From positions 1-44,431 of the forward strand of contig CALPMT020000025.1 of the NCBI GenBank assembly GCA_943324745.2: a stretch of DNA of 44,431 bases, written 5' to 3'. Below the pieces are notes generated by a model. That model made no database searches and was not told the DNA's origin. It worked only from the letters and a program-made list of their open reading frames with translations. Both the position numbers and the translations under genes were made by a program. This DNA comes from Chitinophaga pinensis (GTDB lineage Bacteria; Bacteroidota; Bacteroidia; Flavobacteriales_D; Crocinitomicaceae). Of the stretch, positions 16,497-23,949 are shown piece by piece (positions within the stretch are counted from its first letter, which is position 1; every line of letters starts with the position of its first letter).

Positions 16497-16589
16497 TTTT
16501 TTTTTTTGAATGTATAACTTTTATTTGTAGTGGTTTTTCAAAGTGTAATTAAACGTACCTTACCACATTAAAAATTAACACCAAATACG

Positions 16590-16709
16590 ATGGCTGGAGA
16601 AAAAGGAGTAAAAGAAAAAGGTAAAAAAGCACCCGAAAAAACATTGAAAGAAAAAAGAGCGGCGAAAGACGCTAAGAAAAAAGAGAAAAATTCAAATTCT
16701 TCGTTGTAA
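16590..16709 (+). CDS. Small lysine-rich protein, 39 aa
   Basis: An ATG ORF encoding MAGEKGVKEKGKKAPEKTLK then EKRAAKDAKKKEKNSNSSL. Nearly 40% of residues are Lys, with no hydrophobic core, so it is probably disordered and nucleic-acid binding. The segment TLKEKRAAK resembles short Lys-rich proteins that I associate with Bacteroidota genomes (recollection, not a search). A strong terminator begins two bases after the stop, which supports it as a real separate transcription unit despite its size. Confidence 0.6.
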   Translation: MAGEKGVKEKGKKAPEKTLKEKRAAKDAKKKEKNSNSSL

Positions 16710-16710
16710 C

Positions 16711-16743
16711 AAAAAAGCCAATCCGAAAAGATTGGCTTTTTTG
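16711..16743. terminator. Strong bidirectional terminator
   Basis: AAAAAAGCCAATC pairs with GATTGGCTTTTTT around CGAAAA. This is a textbook stem with A-run and T-run on both sides, ending the small Lys-rich gene and the convergent ald operon. Confidence 0.9.
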
Positions 16744-16793
16744 TTACTTATATTTTCGCTTCACTCGTTACTCGTCCCTTCGTCACTCATTTA

Positions 16794-18014
16794 TTACATT
16801 CCTAACATCAACAATTCGATCGATTTATATTTCAAGTCAAACACTTTCCCAAGTACTTCACTTGTCAATGTTCCTTTATACATATAAACTCCTGAACGGA
16901 ATCCTTTGTCATCTTTAATCAACTCTTTACACCCTCCTTTATTTCCCATTTCCAATAAAATTGGTGCAAAAATATTAGATAAAGCAAAAGATGCTGTTCT
17001 AGGAACACGGGAAGCAATGTTTGGCACGCAGTAATGTACAACACCATGCTTCACAAACGTTGGGTTTTTATGATTCGTTACACGTGAAGTTTCTACACAT
17101 CCTCCTTGGTCAATACTTACATCGATTATTACAGAACCTGGTTTCATTTCCTCAATCATTTCCTCTGTAACAATACAAGGTGTTCTTCCTAGCGGTGCAC
17201 GAACTGCACCGATTACAACATCTGCACGTTTAATGGATTTAGCAAGAACTTTTGGTTGTAAAACAGAAGTAAATACACGTCTTCCTAAATTATTTTGCAA
17301 CCTTCTTAAACGTGATAATGAACTATCAAATAAACGTACCGAAGCACCTAAGCCCATCGCTGCTCTTACAGCATATTCGCCAACAATTCCTGCTCCTAAA
17401 ATAACCACTTCTGCAGGTTGAACACCAGCAATACCGCCTAACATAACTCCTTTACCCGTTTCGAAATTGGAAAGTAATTCCGCTGCTATCGTTATAGAGG
17501 TTGTACCTGCAATCTCACCCATGGTACGTACAACAGGATAAGAACCGTCCTCATCTTGAATGTAATCCCAAGCAATTGCCGTAATTTTTTTCTGCATTAA
17601 TTTTTGAAGAATCTCTTTTGGTTGAACCGACAACTGCAATGCAGAAATCAAGGTTTGTCCACCAGTCATTAGCTCTACCTCCTCTTCATTCGGTGGTGCA
17701 ACTTTGAATATGATATCACATTTATAAATTTCAGCAGGATCGTAACAAATTTCTGCACCCGCTTCTGAATATTCGTTATCGGTAAAATTAGAGTTCTCAC
17801 CACTTTTTGTTTCAATTTTCACACGATGGCCATTAGAAACTAACAAAGAAACTGCTTCTGGCGCAAGCGAAACACGACGTTCTTGAAACGTAGTTTCTTT
17901 TGGAATTCCAATATGTAAGCTGCCTTTTTTCTTTTTAATTTCAAGCATTTCTACTTGTGGCAACATTCCACTTTCTTTGATTAATGCCTTTAATAAATCG
18001 GGATTAGTCTTCAT
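16794..18014 (-). CDS. ald: Alanine dehydrogenase
   Basis: A 406-aa NAD-dependent alanine dehydrogenase (AlaDh/PNT family), interconverting L-alanine and pyruvate plus ammonia in the cytosol. The N-terminal domain has GIPKETTFQERRVSLAPEAV (36-55), as in AlaDh and transhydrogenase alpha subunits. The Rossmann motif VVILGAGIVGEYAVRAAMG lies near residues 203-221, and IIDVSIDQGGCVETS near 296-310 is typical of AlaDh. It is slightly longer at the N-terminus than Bacillus-type enzymes (~370 aa), as usual in Bacteroidota. The start overlaps the tsaE 3' end by 11 bases, so the two are translated from one message. Confidence 0.9.
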   Translation of the reverse strand: MKTNPDLLKALIKESGMLPQVEMLEIKKKKGSLHIGIPKETTFQERRVSLAPEAVSLLVSNGHRVKIETKSGENSNFTDNEYSEAGAEICYDPAEIYKCDIIFKVAPPNEEEVELMTGGQTLISALQLSVQPKEILQKLMQKKITAIAWDYIQDEDGSYPVVRTMGEIAGTTSITIAAELLSNFETGKGVMLGGIAGVQPAEVVILGAGIVGEYAVRAAMGLGASVRLFDSSLSRLRRLQNNLGRRVFTSVLQPKVLAKSIKRADVVIGAVRAPLGRTPCIVTEEMIEEMKPGSVIIDVSIDQGGCVETSRVTNHKNPTFVKHGVVHYCVPNIASRVPRTASFALSNIFAPILLEMGNKGGCKELIKDDKGFRSGVYMYKGTLTSEVLGKVFDLKYKSIELLMLGM

Positions 18015-18426
18015 GTTTTATCGTTATGATTCTACTTAAATCTTCTTCTACGCGAAGATACACCCAAATTGTGTTATCTGGCAACATTTCTTGCATCTTT
18101 TCTGGCCATTCAATGAAACACACTACATTTTGGTATAACAATTCTTCGATTCCAATATCGTACACTTCATCGATTGAATTTAAACGATATAAATCAAGAT
18201 GATACACTTTTCCTAATAGACTAGAATGATATTCATTAATCAAAGAATAAGTAGGTGAACCTTCTAACTCTTCAACCCCAATTGACTTCAAAATGGTTTG
18301 TACAAATGTGGTTTTCCCTGCGCCCATTTGCCCTTCTAAAGCGACAATTCTGTGATCATTTAGTAGGTCTGCAAGGTAGATTGCAGGGGCTTTTAGGTCG
18401 TGGAGGGTGGTGATATGAAAGTCCAT
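18004..18426 (-). CDS. tsaE: tRNA threonylcarbamoyladenosine biosynthesis ATPase TsaE
   Basis: A 140-aa P-loop ATPase. Walker A is EGQMGAGKTT (31-40), then SPTYSLINEY, YHLDLYRL and CFIEWPEKM, all TsaE hallmarks. TsaE works with TsaB and TsaD to transfer the threonylcarbamoyl group to A37 of ANN-decoding tRNAs. It overlaps ald by 11 bases. The order porX-tsaE-ald is one I recognise from other flavobacterial genomes, though a 365-base gap with repeats separates porX from tsaE here. Confidence 0.92.
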   Translation of the reverse strand: MDFHITTLHDLKAPAIYLADLLNDHRIVALEGQMGAGKTTFVQTILKSIGVEELEGSPTYSLINEYHSSLLGKVYHLDLYRLNSIDEVYDIGIEELLYQNVVCFIEWPEKMQEMLPDNTIWVYLRVEEDLSRIITIKHED

Positions 18427-18464
18427 GGTGTAGATTTGGGGGATAAAAGTACGATTATTTTGTC

Positions 18465-18486
18465 ACTTTTTGGAGCAGCAAAAAGT
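18465..18486. repeat. Short palindromic repeat (GGAGCAG hairpin)
   Basis: ACTTTTTG and CAAAAAGT pair perfectly around GAGCAG. The sequence ACTTTTTGGAGCAGCAAAAA recurs at 16155, where the right arm has decayed. I associate such palindromes with Bacteroidota intergenic DNA. Confidence 0.65.
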
Positions 18487-18709
18487 AACCAAAAACTGCT
18501 TGTCGCTAGAAAAGCAACCACCCATTACGAAACATAAACGAGAAAAAATAAACTACTCCTTCGTCGTCAAACACTATTTTTTCTTTCGTTTACTTATTCT
18601 ATGGGACCCGGTTTTACTTTTCTAATGCGACGATATCCGGACCGCTGAAATATGTTTCGAGTTTATTTCTACCACTTTTTTAGAAGTGTTTGCGAAGATT
18701 TAGTATTGT

Positions 18710-18781
18710 TTTTTGACAAAGTCAAAAATACTCTGCGACCTCATAAACGAAAAAACTTCCAAATCTTTAAAAAAAACTCTG
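18710..18781. repeat. Dispersed intergenic repeat, copy B
   Basis: Perfect TTTTTGAC-AAA-GTCAAAAA palindrome followed by CTCTGCGACCTC, ACTTCC and CTCTGCG, colinear with 16423-16496. It lies just beyond the porX stop codon. Confidence 0.6.
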
Positions 18782-18791
18782 CGTTAAAAAA

Positions 18792-20339
18792 TTATTTCCT
18801 CGACACCAATTCCACATACGGAATCATCAATTCTTCTAAGGATATTCCTCCGTGTTGGAAGGTATTCATGTAGTAATTTGCAAAATGGTTGTAGTTGTTT
18901 GGGTATACAAAGTAATCCGTTTCGCGCGCAAAAACATATTCACTAGAAAGATTCGATTTTGGTAAGAAAGCTAGTTTTGGGTCACGGATAGAAAACGCCT
19001 CTTTTTCTTTGTAAGTCATGTTACGACCAGACTTATAACGTAAGTTCGGATTTGTTTCCTTCTCTCCTGCCAATTTAATTGGATTCGTAACTTTCACACT
19101 TCCATGGTCGGTTGTAATAATCACCTTACCTCCTGCATCTGCAATTTTCTTAAAGATGTCTTGCAAGGGAGAATGTTCAAACCATGAAGCAGTTAACGAA
19201 CGATAAGCAGCTTCATCATCTGCTAATTCTTTGATGATATTCATTTCGGTACGCGCATGGGAAAGCATGTCCACGAAGTTATATACAATAACATTTAAAT
19301 CATTGCTTTTCAACTGATTGAAATTATCGACTAATTTCTTTCCAGCTTCTAAATTTGTGATTTTATTGTAGGAGATTTTACAAGATTTGCCTAATCGTTG
19401 CAAATTTGCTTCTAACAATTCTTTCTCATACATGTTTCTGCCCCCTTCCTCTTCTTCCGTTACCCAAAATTTCGGGAACATTTTTTGAATTTCAGATGGC
19501 ATTAACCCTGCAAACAAAGCATTACGTGCATAATGGGTAGTAGTTGGTAAAATACTCAACACTACCTCCTCTTTAGTCACTGTAAAATACTTAGAGACAA
19601 TTGGTTTTAAAACTTGCCATTGGTCGTAACGCAAATTATCGATGAGTACAAAATAGATTTTTTCAGTCGGTAAAAGTGGGGCTACTTTATTTTTAATTAA
19701 AGTATGTAACATTTCAGGCGCCGACTTACTATCTTGCAACCAATCCGTATAATTATCTTCGATAAAACGAGAGAACAAATCATTCGCTTCTTTCTTTTGA
19801 GAAAGTAAGATTTCTGTCATTCCGGAATCCTGGATTTTTTCTAATTCTAATTCCCAATACACAATCTTTTGATATAGTTCAATCCATTCTTCAATGGAAT
19901 CACAAGCATCTATTTTTTGACCTAAACTTCTAAATTCTTGTTGGTAATTAGAATTGACTTTATCAGAAACAATTTTCTCCTGTTCTAAATTTTTTTTCAG
20001 ACAAAGTAATAATTGATTTGGATGCACTGGTTTAATCAGATAATCCGCAATTTTACCACCAATCGCTTCCTCCATAATAGATTCTTCTTCACTTTTGGTG
20101 ATCATCACAATCGGAACTGAAGGCTTTTTCTCTTTGATACGAACCAAGGCATCTAAACCAGAAATCCCAGGCATATTTTCATCCAAGAAAATAATGTCAT
20201 ACTCGTTCTCGATGCTTAAATCAATAGCATCGGAACCATTGTTGATTGTCTCTACTACATATCCTTTTGCTTCTAAAAAAAGAATATGTGGTTTTAATAA
20301 ATCAATTTCATCATCTACCCAAAGAATTTTCGCTGCCAT
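18792..20339 (-). CDS. porX: PorX, response regulator with PglZ effector domain
   Basis: A 515-aa two-domain protein. The receiver domain spans about 1-120 with acidic pocket WVDDE (Asp9/Asp10), phosphoacceptor Asp53 (FLDENMPG), Thr81 (VMITKS) and Lys103 (YLIKPVHP). Helices follow, and from about 225 a PglZ/alkaline-phosphatase-like domain shows VLIDNLRYDQW, LPTTTHYARNALFAGLMP and ITTDHGSVKV, carrying zinc ligands and the nucleophile region. PorX in Porphyromonas gingivalis works with PorY and SigP to regulate T9SS genes. This copy is full length with all key residues. T9SS is supported here by the type B sorting-domain protein at the right edge. Confidence 0.93.
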   Translation of the reverse strand: MAAKILWVDDEIDLLKPHILFLEAKGYVVETINNGSDAIDLSIENEYDIIFLDENMPGISGLDALVRIKEKKPSVPIVMITKSEEESIMEEAIGGKIADYLIKPVHPNQLLLCLKKNLEQEKIVSDKVNSNYQQEFRSLGQKIDACDSIEEWIELYQKIVYWELELEKIQDSGMTEILLSQKKEANDLFSRFIEDNYTDWLQDSKSAPEMLHTLIKNKVAPLLPTEKIYFVLIDNLRYDQWQVLKPIVSKYFTVTKEEVVLSILPTTTHYARNALFAGLMPSEIQKMFPKFWVTEEEEGGRNMYEKELLEANLQRLGKSCKISYNKITNLEAGKKLVDNFNQLKSNDLNVIVYNFVDMLSHARTEMNIIKELADDEAAYRSLTASWFEHSPLQDIFKKIADAGGKVIITTDHGSVKVTNPIKLAGEKETNPNLRYKSGRNMTYKEKEAFSIRDPKLAFLPKSNLSSEYVFARETDYFVYPNNYNHFANYYMNTFQHGGISLEELMIPYVELVSRK

Positions 20340-20353
20340 ATCCTAATATTTTA

Positions 20354-20361
20354 TAGTTTTG
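20354..20361 (+). promoter_or_regulatory. Predicted -7 box of the HD-domain gene
   Basis: TAGTTTTG matches TAnnTTTG exactly, 25 bases before the TTG start at 20387. A weak TTTTCG lies at the -33 distance. Confidence 0.4.
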
Positions 20362-20386
20362 GTAAAAACGTTTTAAATTTATTCAA

Positions 20387-21625
20387 TTGAGACCAATTCT
20401 CCACCGAAAAAACAAAAAGAAATTAGTAAACGATCCTGTGTATGGTTTTATTGCCATACCGGACGATTTAATTTTCGATATTATTCAACACCCTTATTTT
20501 CAACGTTTACGCAGAATCTCTCAATTAGGATTAACGAATTTAGTATATCCAGGGGCATTACATACGCGCTTTCATCATGCACTTGGAGCAATGCACTTAA
20601 TGACCATTGCTATTGCAACTATTCGAAGAAAAGGACATGAAATTACTCCAGAAGAAGAACGGGGAGTATTGATAGCCATATTATTGCACGATATTGGCCA
20701 TGGTCCATATAGTCACACCTTAGAATACGACATTGTAAATAAAGTGAGTCACGAAGACATTTCAAGTTATTTCATTGAACGCTTAAGTAAAGAATTTGAC
20801 GGACAATTGGATTTGGCTTTATTAATATTCAAAAACAAATACCACAAAAACTTTTTATATCAATTAGTTTCAAGTCAATTAGACATGGACCGATTAGATT
20901 ACTTAAATCGGGATAGTTTTTATACGGGTGTTTCAGAAGGAAAAATTGGTTCTGACCGCATCATCGAGATGCTAAATGTGCATGAAGGAAATTTGGTACT
21001 AGAAGAAAAGGGGATTTATTCAATTGAAAAATTCATTGTTGCAAGACGCTTGATGTATTGGCAAGTGTATCTTCACAAAACAGTGACCGCTTCCGAATTA
21101 ATGTTAATTAAAATCATGCAGCGTGCCAAAGAATTAAGTACACACAATGTGGAATTGTTTGCGAGTCCTGCATTTCAATTTTTCTTAAAAAATGCAATTA
21201 CGAAAGATGACTTTCAAAACAATCCTGAAGTTCTAGAACAATTTGCACAAATGGATGATTACGATATCCTTGGAGCAGTGAAAGTATGGCAAAATCATTC
21301 CGATAAAATTTTATCTTTTTTATGTAAACGACTAATCAATCGCGAGCTATTTAAAATCGAATTATCCAAAGAACCATTTAGCGTAGAACGTATTCAATTA
21401 GAACGTGAAATTATCAAAGCTAAGTTCGACTTAAACGATGAAGAACTTTCTTATTTCGTTTACAGTGAAAAGCGAAGTAACAATGCCTACAATAAGAAGT
21501 ACCAAAAAATTAATATTTTGATGAAAAATGGTGAAATCATTGACATTTCTAAGGCTTCAGACAATTTGAATATTTCAGCACTTTCACAACCTGTAGATAA
21601 ATATTGTTTGTGTTATCCGGTCTAG
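20387..21625 (+). CDS. HD-domain phosphohydrolase (dNTPase/SAMHD1-like)
   Basis: A 412-aa protein of the HD superfamily, SAMHD1/dGTPase-like. Metal-binding motifs: HTRFHHALGAMHLM, LLHDIGHGPYSHTLE (the HD pair) and SQLDMDRLDYLNRDSFYTG (second Asp). Such enzymes hydrolyse dNTPs or related nucleotides; the true substrate here is unknown. The start is a TTG giving RPILHRKNKKKLVNDPVYGF. The family usually begins a few residues before NDPVYGF, an in-frame TAA closes the frame just upstream, and a -7 box sits 25 bases before, so TTG at 20387 is preferred. It is divergent from porX with a 47-base gap. Confidence 0.85.
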   Translation: MRPILHRKNKKKLVNDPVYGFIAIPDDLIFDIIQHPYFQRLRRISQLGLTNLVYPGALHTRFHHALGAMHLMTIAIATIRRKGHEITPEEERGVLIAILLHDIGHGPYSHTLEYDIVNKVSHEDISSYFIERLSKEFDGQLDLALLIFKNKYHKNFLYQLVSSQLDMDRLDYLNRDSFYTGVSEGKIGSDRIIEMLNVHEGNLVLEEKGIYSIEKFIVARRLMYWQVYLHKTVTASELMLIKIMQRAKELSTHNVELFASPAFQFFLKNAITKDDFQNNPEVLEQFAQMDDYDILGAVKVWQNHSDKILSFLCKRLINRELFKIELSKEPFSVERIQLEREIIKAKFDLNDEELSYFVYSEKRSNNAYNKKYQKINILMKNGEIIDISKASDNLNISALSQPVDKYCLCYPV

Positions 21626-21733
21626 CTAGACAAAAGACTATGAGACAAAAGAGGAAAGACTCAAATTTCAATAAAAATTCGATTACATGTCTTTATTCTT
21701 TTATCTTTAGCGGAGCAATCTTTTATCTAACAA

Positions 21734-22369
21734 ATGAAAACAGCAATCGTACTTGGTGCATCGGGATTGGTTGGAACAGAATTGGTTTTCCAACTTTTAA
21801 ATACTACCGAATTTGAAAAAGTTAAAATATTTGTTCGCCGTTCGCTCGGAATTTCAAACCCTAAACTGGAAGAACATATCATTGACTTTGATGAACTTTC
21901 AGTTTGGAAACAAGATTTGGTTGGATACACCTTGTTTTCTTGTATGGGGACTACGTTGAAAACCGCTGGTTCCAAAGAAAAACAATATGTCATCGATTTC
22001 ACTTATCCTTATCAATGTATCGATGCTGCGATTCAGAATGGAACTAAACAAATCATTCTTGTATCATCGATAGGTGCAAAAGCAACATCTTCTAATTTCT
22101 ATTTACGCATGAAAGGGGAATTAGAAGAAGCTATTAAAAAATTAAATCCGAGTAATTTCATCATTTTTAGACCCTCGCTTTTGGATGGAAATCGTGTAGA
22201 AAGTCGACCTGCTGAGTATAAAGCAATTCAAATAATGCGAAAAGTTGGAAAATTGCCTTTTTTAAAGAAATATGCACCGACGTTGGTGAGTGATTTGGCG
22301 GGAAGTATGATACGTTTAGCGGTGAAGGATAAAGAAGGGGTTAAGGTTGTGGAGAGTTTGGAGATATAA
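21734..22369 (+). CDS. NAD(P)-binding Rossmann-fold protein (HTATIP2/YwnB-like)
   Basis: A 211-aa short-chain-dehydrogenase-related protein. The nucleotide-binding motif is AIVLGASGLVGTELVFQLL (4-22), followed by VKIFVRR, SCMGTTLKTAGSK and ILVSSIGAKATSSNFYLRMK, where the Y-x-x-x-K-like pair (Tyr123/Lys127) is visible. The later FRPSLLDGNR resembles atypical SDRs of the HTATIP2 group. The substrate is unknown. It is cytosolic. It lies 108 bases after the HD-domain gene on the same strand, and its start ATG follows an AT-rich leader. Confidence 0.82.
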   Translation: MKTAIVLGASGLVGTELVFQLLNTTEFEKVKIFVRRSLGISNPKLEEHIIDFDELSVWKQDLVGYTLFSCMGTTLKTAGSKEKQYVIDFTYPYQCIDAAIQNGTKQIILVSSIGAKATSSNFYLRMKGELEEAIKKLNPSNFIIFRPSLLDGNRVESRPAEYKAIQIMRKVGKLPFLKKYAPTLVSDLAGSMIRLAVKDKEGVKVVESLEI

Positions 22370-22423
22370 CTTTACTTTTACTATGCGACGGGATTTCGCT
22401 TCGGACTATTATGTTTCGTGGGA

Positions 22424-22464
22424 ACTTCGATAATGACGAATGTCAGACTGAGCGGAGTCGAAGT
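22424..22464. repeat. Dispersed intergenic inverted repeat (GTCAGACTGAGCGGAG type)
   Basis: ACTTCGA (22424-22430) and TCGAAGT (22458-22464) flank GTCAGACTGAGCGGAG. I recognise this sequence type as a frequent intergenic repeat in flavobacterial genomes. It lies between two convergent genes. Confidence 0.55.
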
Positions 22465-22474
22465 CCTTTATACA

Positions 22475-23233
22475 TTACTTCTTTAAATTGGTAAAAATCA
22501 ATACAAGCCGACTCTCAAAATCTTCCAACCAGCTAGTGCAATCATGACCTCCTTTAAAAAAATGAAAATCAAACGGAATATTTTTTGATGTTAAAATCTT
22601 ACAAATTTCTTCTGTCGGCTCGATAATATCTTGATCAGAACCACAAGATAAATAGTATTTGATTTTAGATTGCGTTATTCCAATACGAGTAGTATCAAAA
22701 AATGCAGCTTTTGAAAAAAGTAAATATGAACTAGCAAAATCTGGTTTTCTTACACTTAAAGCAAACCCAAAATCTGCTCCATTCGATACCCCATAAAAAT
22801 ATTTATCTTTTACTTTTTTGGAAACATGGTATTTTTTCTCTGAAAAACGAGTTAATTCTTCATTAAAAAAATGTAGATGATTTTCAAAACGTACGTCTCC
22901 TTCAGCGAGGTATTCTATATTTCTAAGTGTAAAATCTTTCGAAATCATTTTATCCGAAGAGTAAACACCAACAATTACGATTGGAACAATAATTTTATTG
23001 ATAATTAACGAATCTAACTTTTTACAATACAAACTATCAATAAATTGTCCATCAGTGGTATAAAAAACTTTATATATTAGCTTTTTGGAAAAATTAACCG
23101 GTAAATACACATTAATTTTTCGATATGATTGAAATTGATTACTCCAAATTGAATCTGTAAAATAGTTTGATTGCTGAGAAAGTAAAGTTTGTGTAAATAC
23201 CAATAAGAATATACCTATTAAGACTTTTTTCAT
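22475..23233 (-). CDS. Secreted putative esterase (alpha/beta hydrolase)
   Basis: A 252-aa protein with a type I signal peptide, MKKVLIGIFLLVFTQTLLSQ, probably cleaved after SQ. The rest matches the putative-esterase family (PF00756; enterochelin esterase-like): VFYTTDGQF, a nucleophile elbow GVSNGADFG (Ser in GxSxG), an acidic residue in CGSDQDII, and the histidine in KGGHDCTSW. All three triad candidates are in the right order. The protein is periplasmic or secreted and the substrate unknown. Its ATG lies 4 bases after the mazF-like stop, so it is likely co-transcribed with the toxin-antitoxin pair, an unusual companion. Confidence 0.8.
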   Translation of the reverse strand: MKKVLIGIFLLVFTQTLLSQQSNYFTDSIWSNQFQSYRKINVYLPVNFSKKLIYKVFYTTDGQFIDSLYCKKLDSLIINKIIVPIVIVGVYSSDKMISKDFTLRNIEYLAEGDVRFENHLHFFNEELTRFSEKKYHVSKKVKDKYFYGVSNGADFGFALSVRKPDFASSYLLFSKAAFFDTTRIGITQSKIKYYLSCGSDQDIIEPTEEICKILTSKNIPFDFHFFKGGHDCTSWLEDFESRLVLIFTNLKK

Positions 23234-23237
23234 TTTA

Positions 23238-23573
23238 TTACAAATCTAAAACAATTTTAATATTCTCTCCTAACTTATCCGCTTGACTACTTGTCAATTC
23301 TCCTAACTTTGAAATGAGTCGCTTTTTATCAATTGCTCTAATTTGATCGACTAATATATCACTTAATACCTCAAGCTGACCTTTATCTAAATGCACTCTC
23401 AATAATTCACTTTCTGATAACACATTCGTTGTGATAGGACAAATTATAAGCGATGGATGACTTTCATTTAGTAAATCCGTTTGGACTATAACCACTGGAC
23501 GAACTTTACCAGGCTCTGTTCCTTTTGCAGGATTTAAGTTCGCAAGCCAAATTTCAAATTGTTTAATCTTCAT
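23238..23573 (-). CDS. MazF/PemK-type toxin (endoribonuclease)
   Basis: A 111-aa protein of the PemK/MazF family. Motifs: FEIWLANLNPAKGTEPGKVRP at the N-terminus with the catalytic Arg in VRPVVIVQ, and the central LIICPITTN with the conserved Thr. It would cleave mRNA at specific short motifs in the cytosol when unbound. Length is normal and no residues look damaged, so it is probably functional. Its start overlaps the antitoxin gene by 11 bases, the usual antitoxin-first arrangement. Confidence 0.9.
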   Translation of the reverse strand: MKIKQFEIWLANLNPAKGTEPGKVRPVVIVQTDLLNESHPSLIICPITTNVLSESELLRVHLDKGQLEVLSDILVDQIRAIDKKRLISKLGELTSSQADKLGENIKIVLDL

Positions 23574-23793
23574 CTATTAAATCTTCAAATTCATGTAAAA
23601 TAGCTAAGGATTCACTTCTTGAATCTTTTGATTCTTTTACCAATTGCTTTTTTAATAATGCACGTTTATTATACTCATTATAAAGCTTCAAAGCTTCATT
23701 AATATATCGATTTCTAGCCAAATGTAATTTTGAAGTCAAAATTTCAGTATCTTGAAAAATGGCATCATCTAATTTTAAAGAAAGCGTTTTCAT
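23563..23793 (-). CDS. MazE-like antitoxin, ribbon-helix-helix type
   Basis: A 76-aa protein. The N-terminal strand KTLSLKLDDAIF is followed by two helices (DTEILTSKL and RNRYINEALKLYNEY), the layout of a ribbon-helix-helix DNA-binding fold. The acidic C-terminus (ILHEFEDLIDED) is suited to binding the toxin. It precedes and overlaps the MazF-like gene. Antitoxins of this kind normally repress their own promoter; the palindromes just upstream are the expected operator. Confidence 0.82.
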   Translation of the reverse strand: MKTLSLKLDDAIFQDTEILTSKLHLARNRYINEALKLYNEYNKRALLKKQLVKESKDSRSESLAILHEFEDLIDED

Positions 23794-23808
23794 TTTCGTT
23801 ATTTTTAC

Positions 23809-23835
23809 TAAAGATACATACTAATAGTATATACT
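23809..23835 (-). promoter_or_regulatory. Predicted promoter/operator of the mazEF-like operon
   Basis: On the minus strand TATCTTTA (23809-23816) is one base from the -7 consensus, 16 bases before the antitoxin ATG. Immediately upstream are overlapping palindromes ATACT-AAT-AGTAT (23818-23830) and AGTATATACT (23826-23835), placed to let the antitoxin block RNA polymerase. Confidence 0.5.
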
Positions 23836-23949
23836 GCAAAAAATAATTCATTTATCCCTTAAAATACCTTTGATCACATGAATTTAGTATCTGATTTTTT
23901 ATTTTCTTTGCAACGGTCAGACACATGACTTAGTTATGCTTATTTCTCC

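Larger units (their letters stand above)
16067..16589. other. Intergenic region with several short repeats
   Basis: It contains a GGAGCAG hairpin arm (16155-16175), three tandem copies of CAATGCTAA (16228-16254), a hairpin AGCTAAC-TTT-GTTAGCT (16317-16333), and a TTTTGAC-AAA-GTCAAAA palindrome followed by two CTCTGCG motifs (16423-16496). The first and last are shared with 18465-18786. No gene found. Confidence 0.5.
18427..18791. other. Intergenic region made of inverted and dispersed repeats
   Basis: Contents in order: hairpin ACTTTTTG-GAGCAG-CAAAAAGT (18465-18486); a long inverted repeat TAAACGAGAAAAAATA (18535-18550) against TATTTTTTCTTTCGTTTA (18575-18592); a segment TGCGACGATATCCGGACCGC near 18627 resembling one at 22384; and the TTTTTGAC-AAA-GTCAAAAA repeat copy B (18710-18781). 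No gene seen. Confidence 0.55.
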
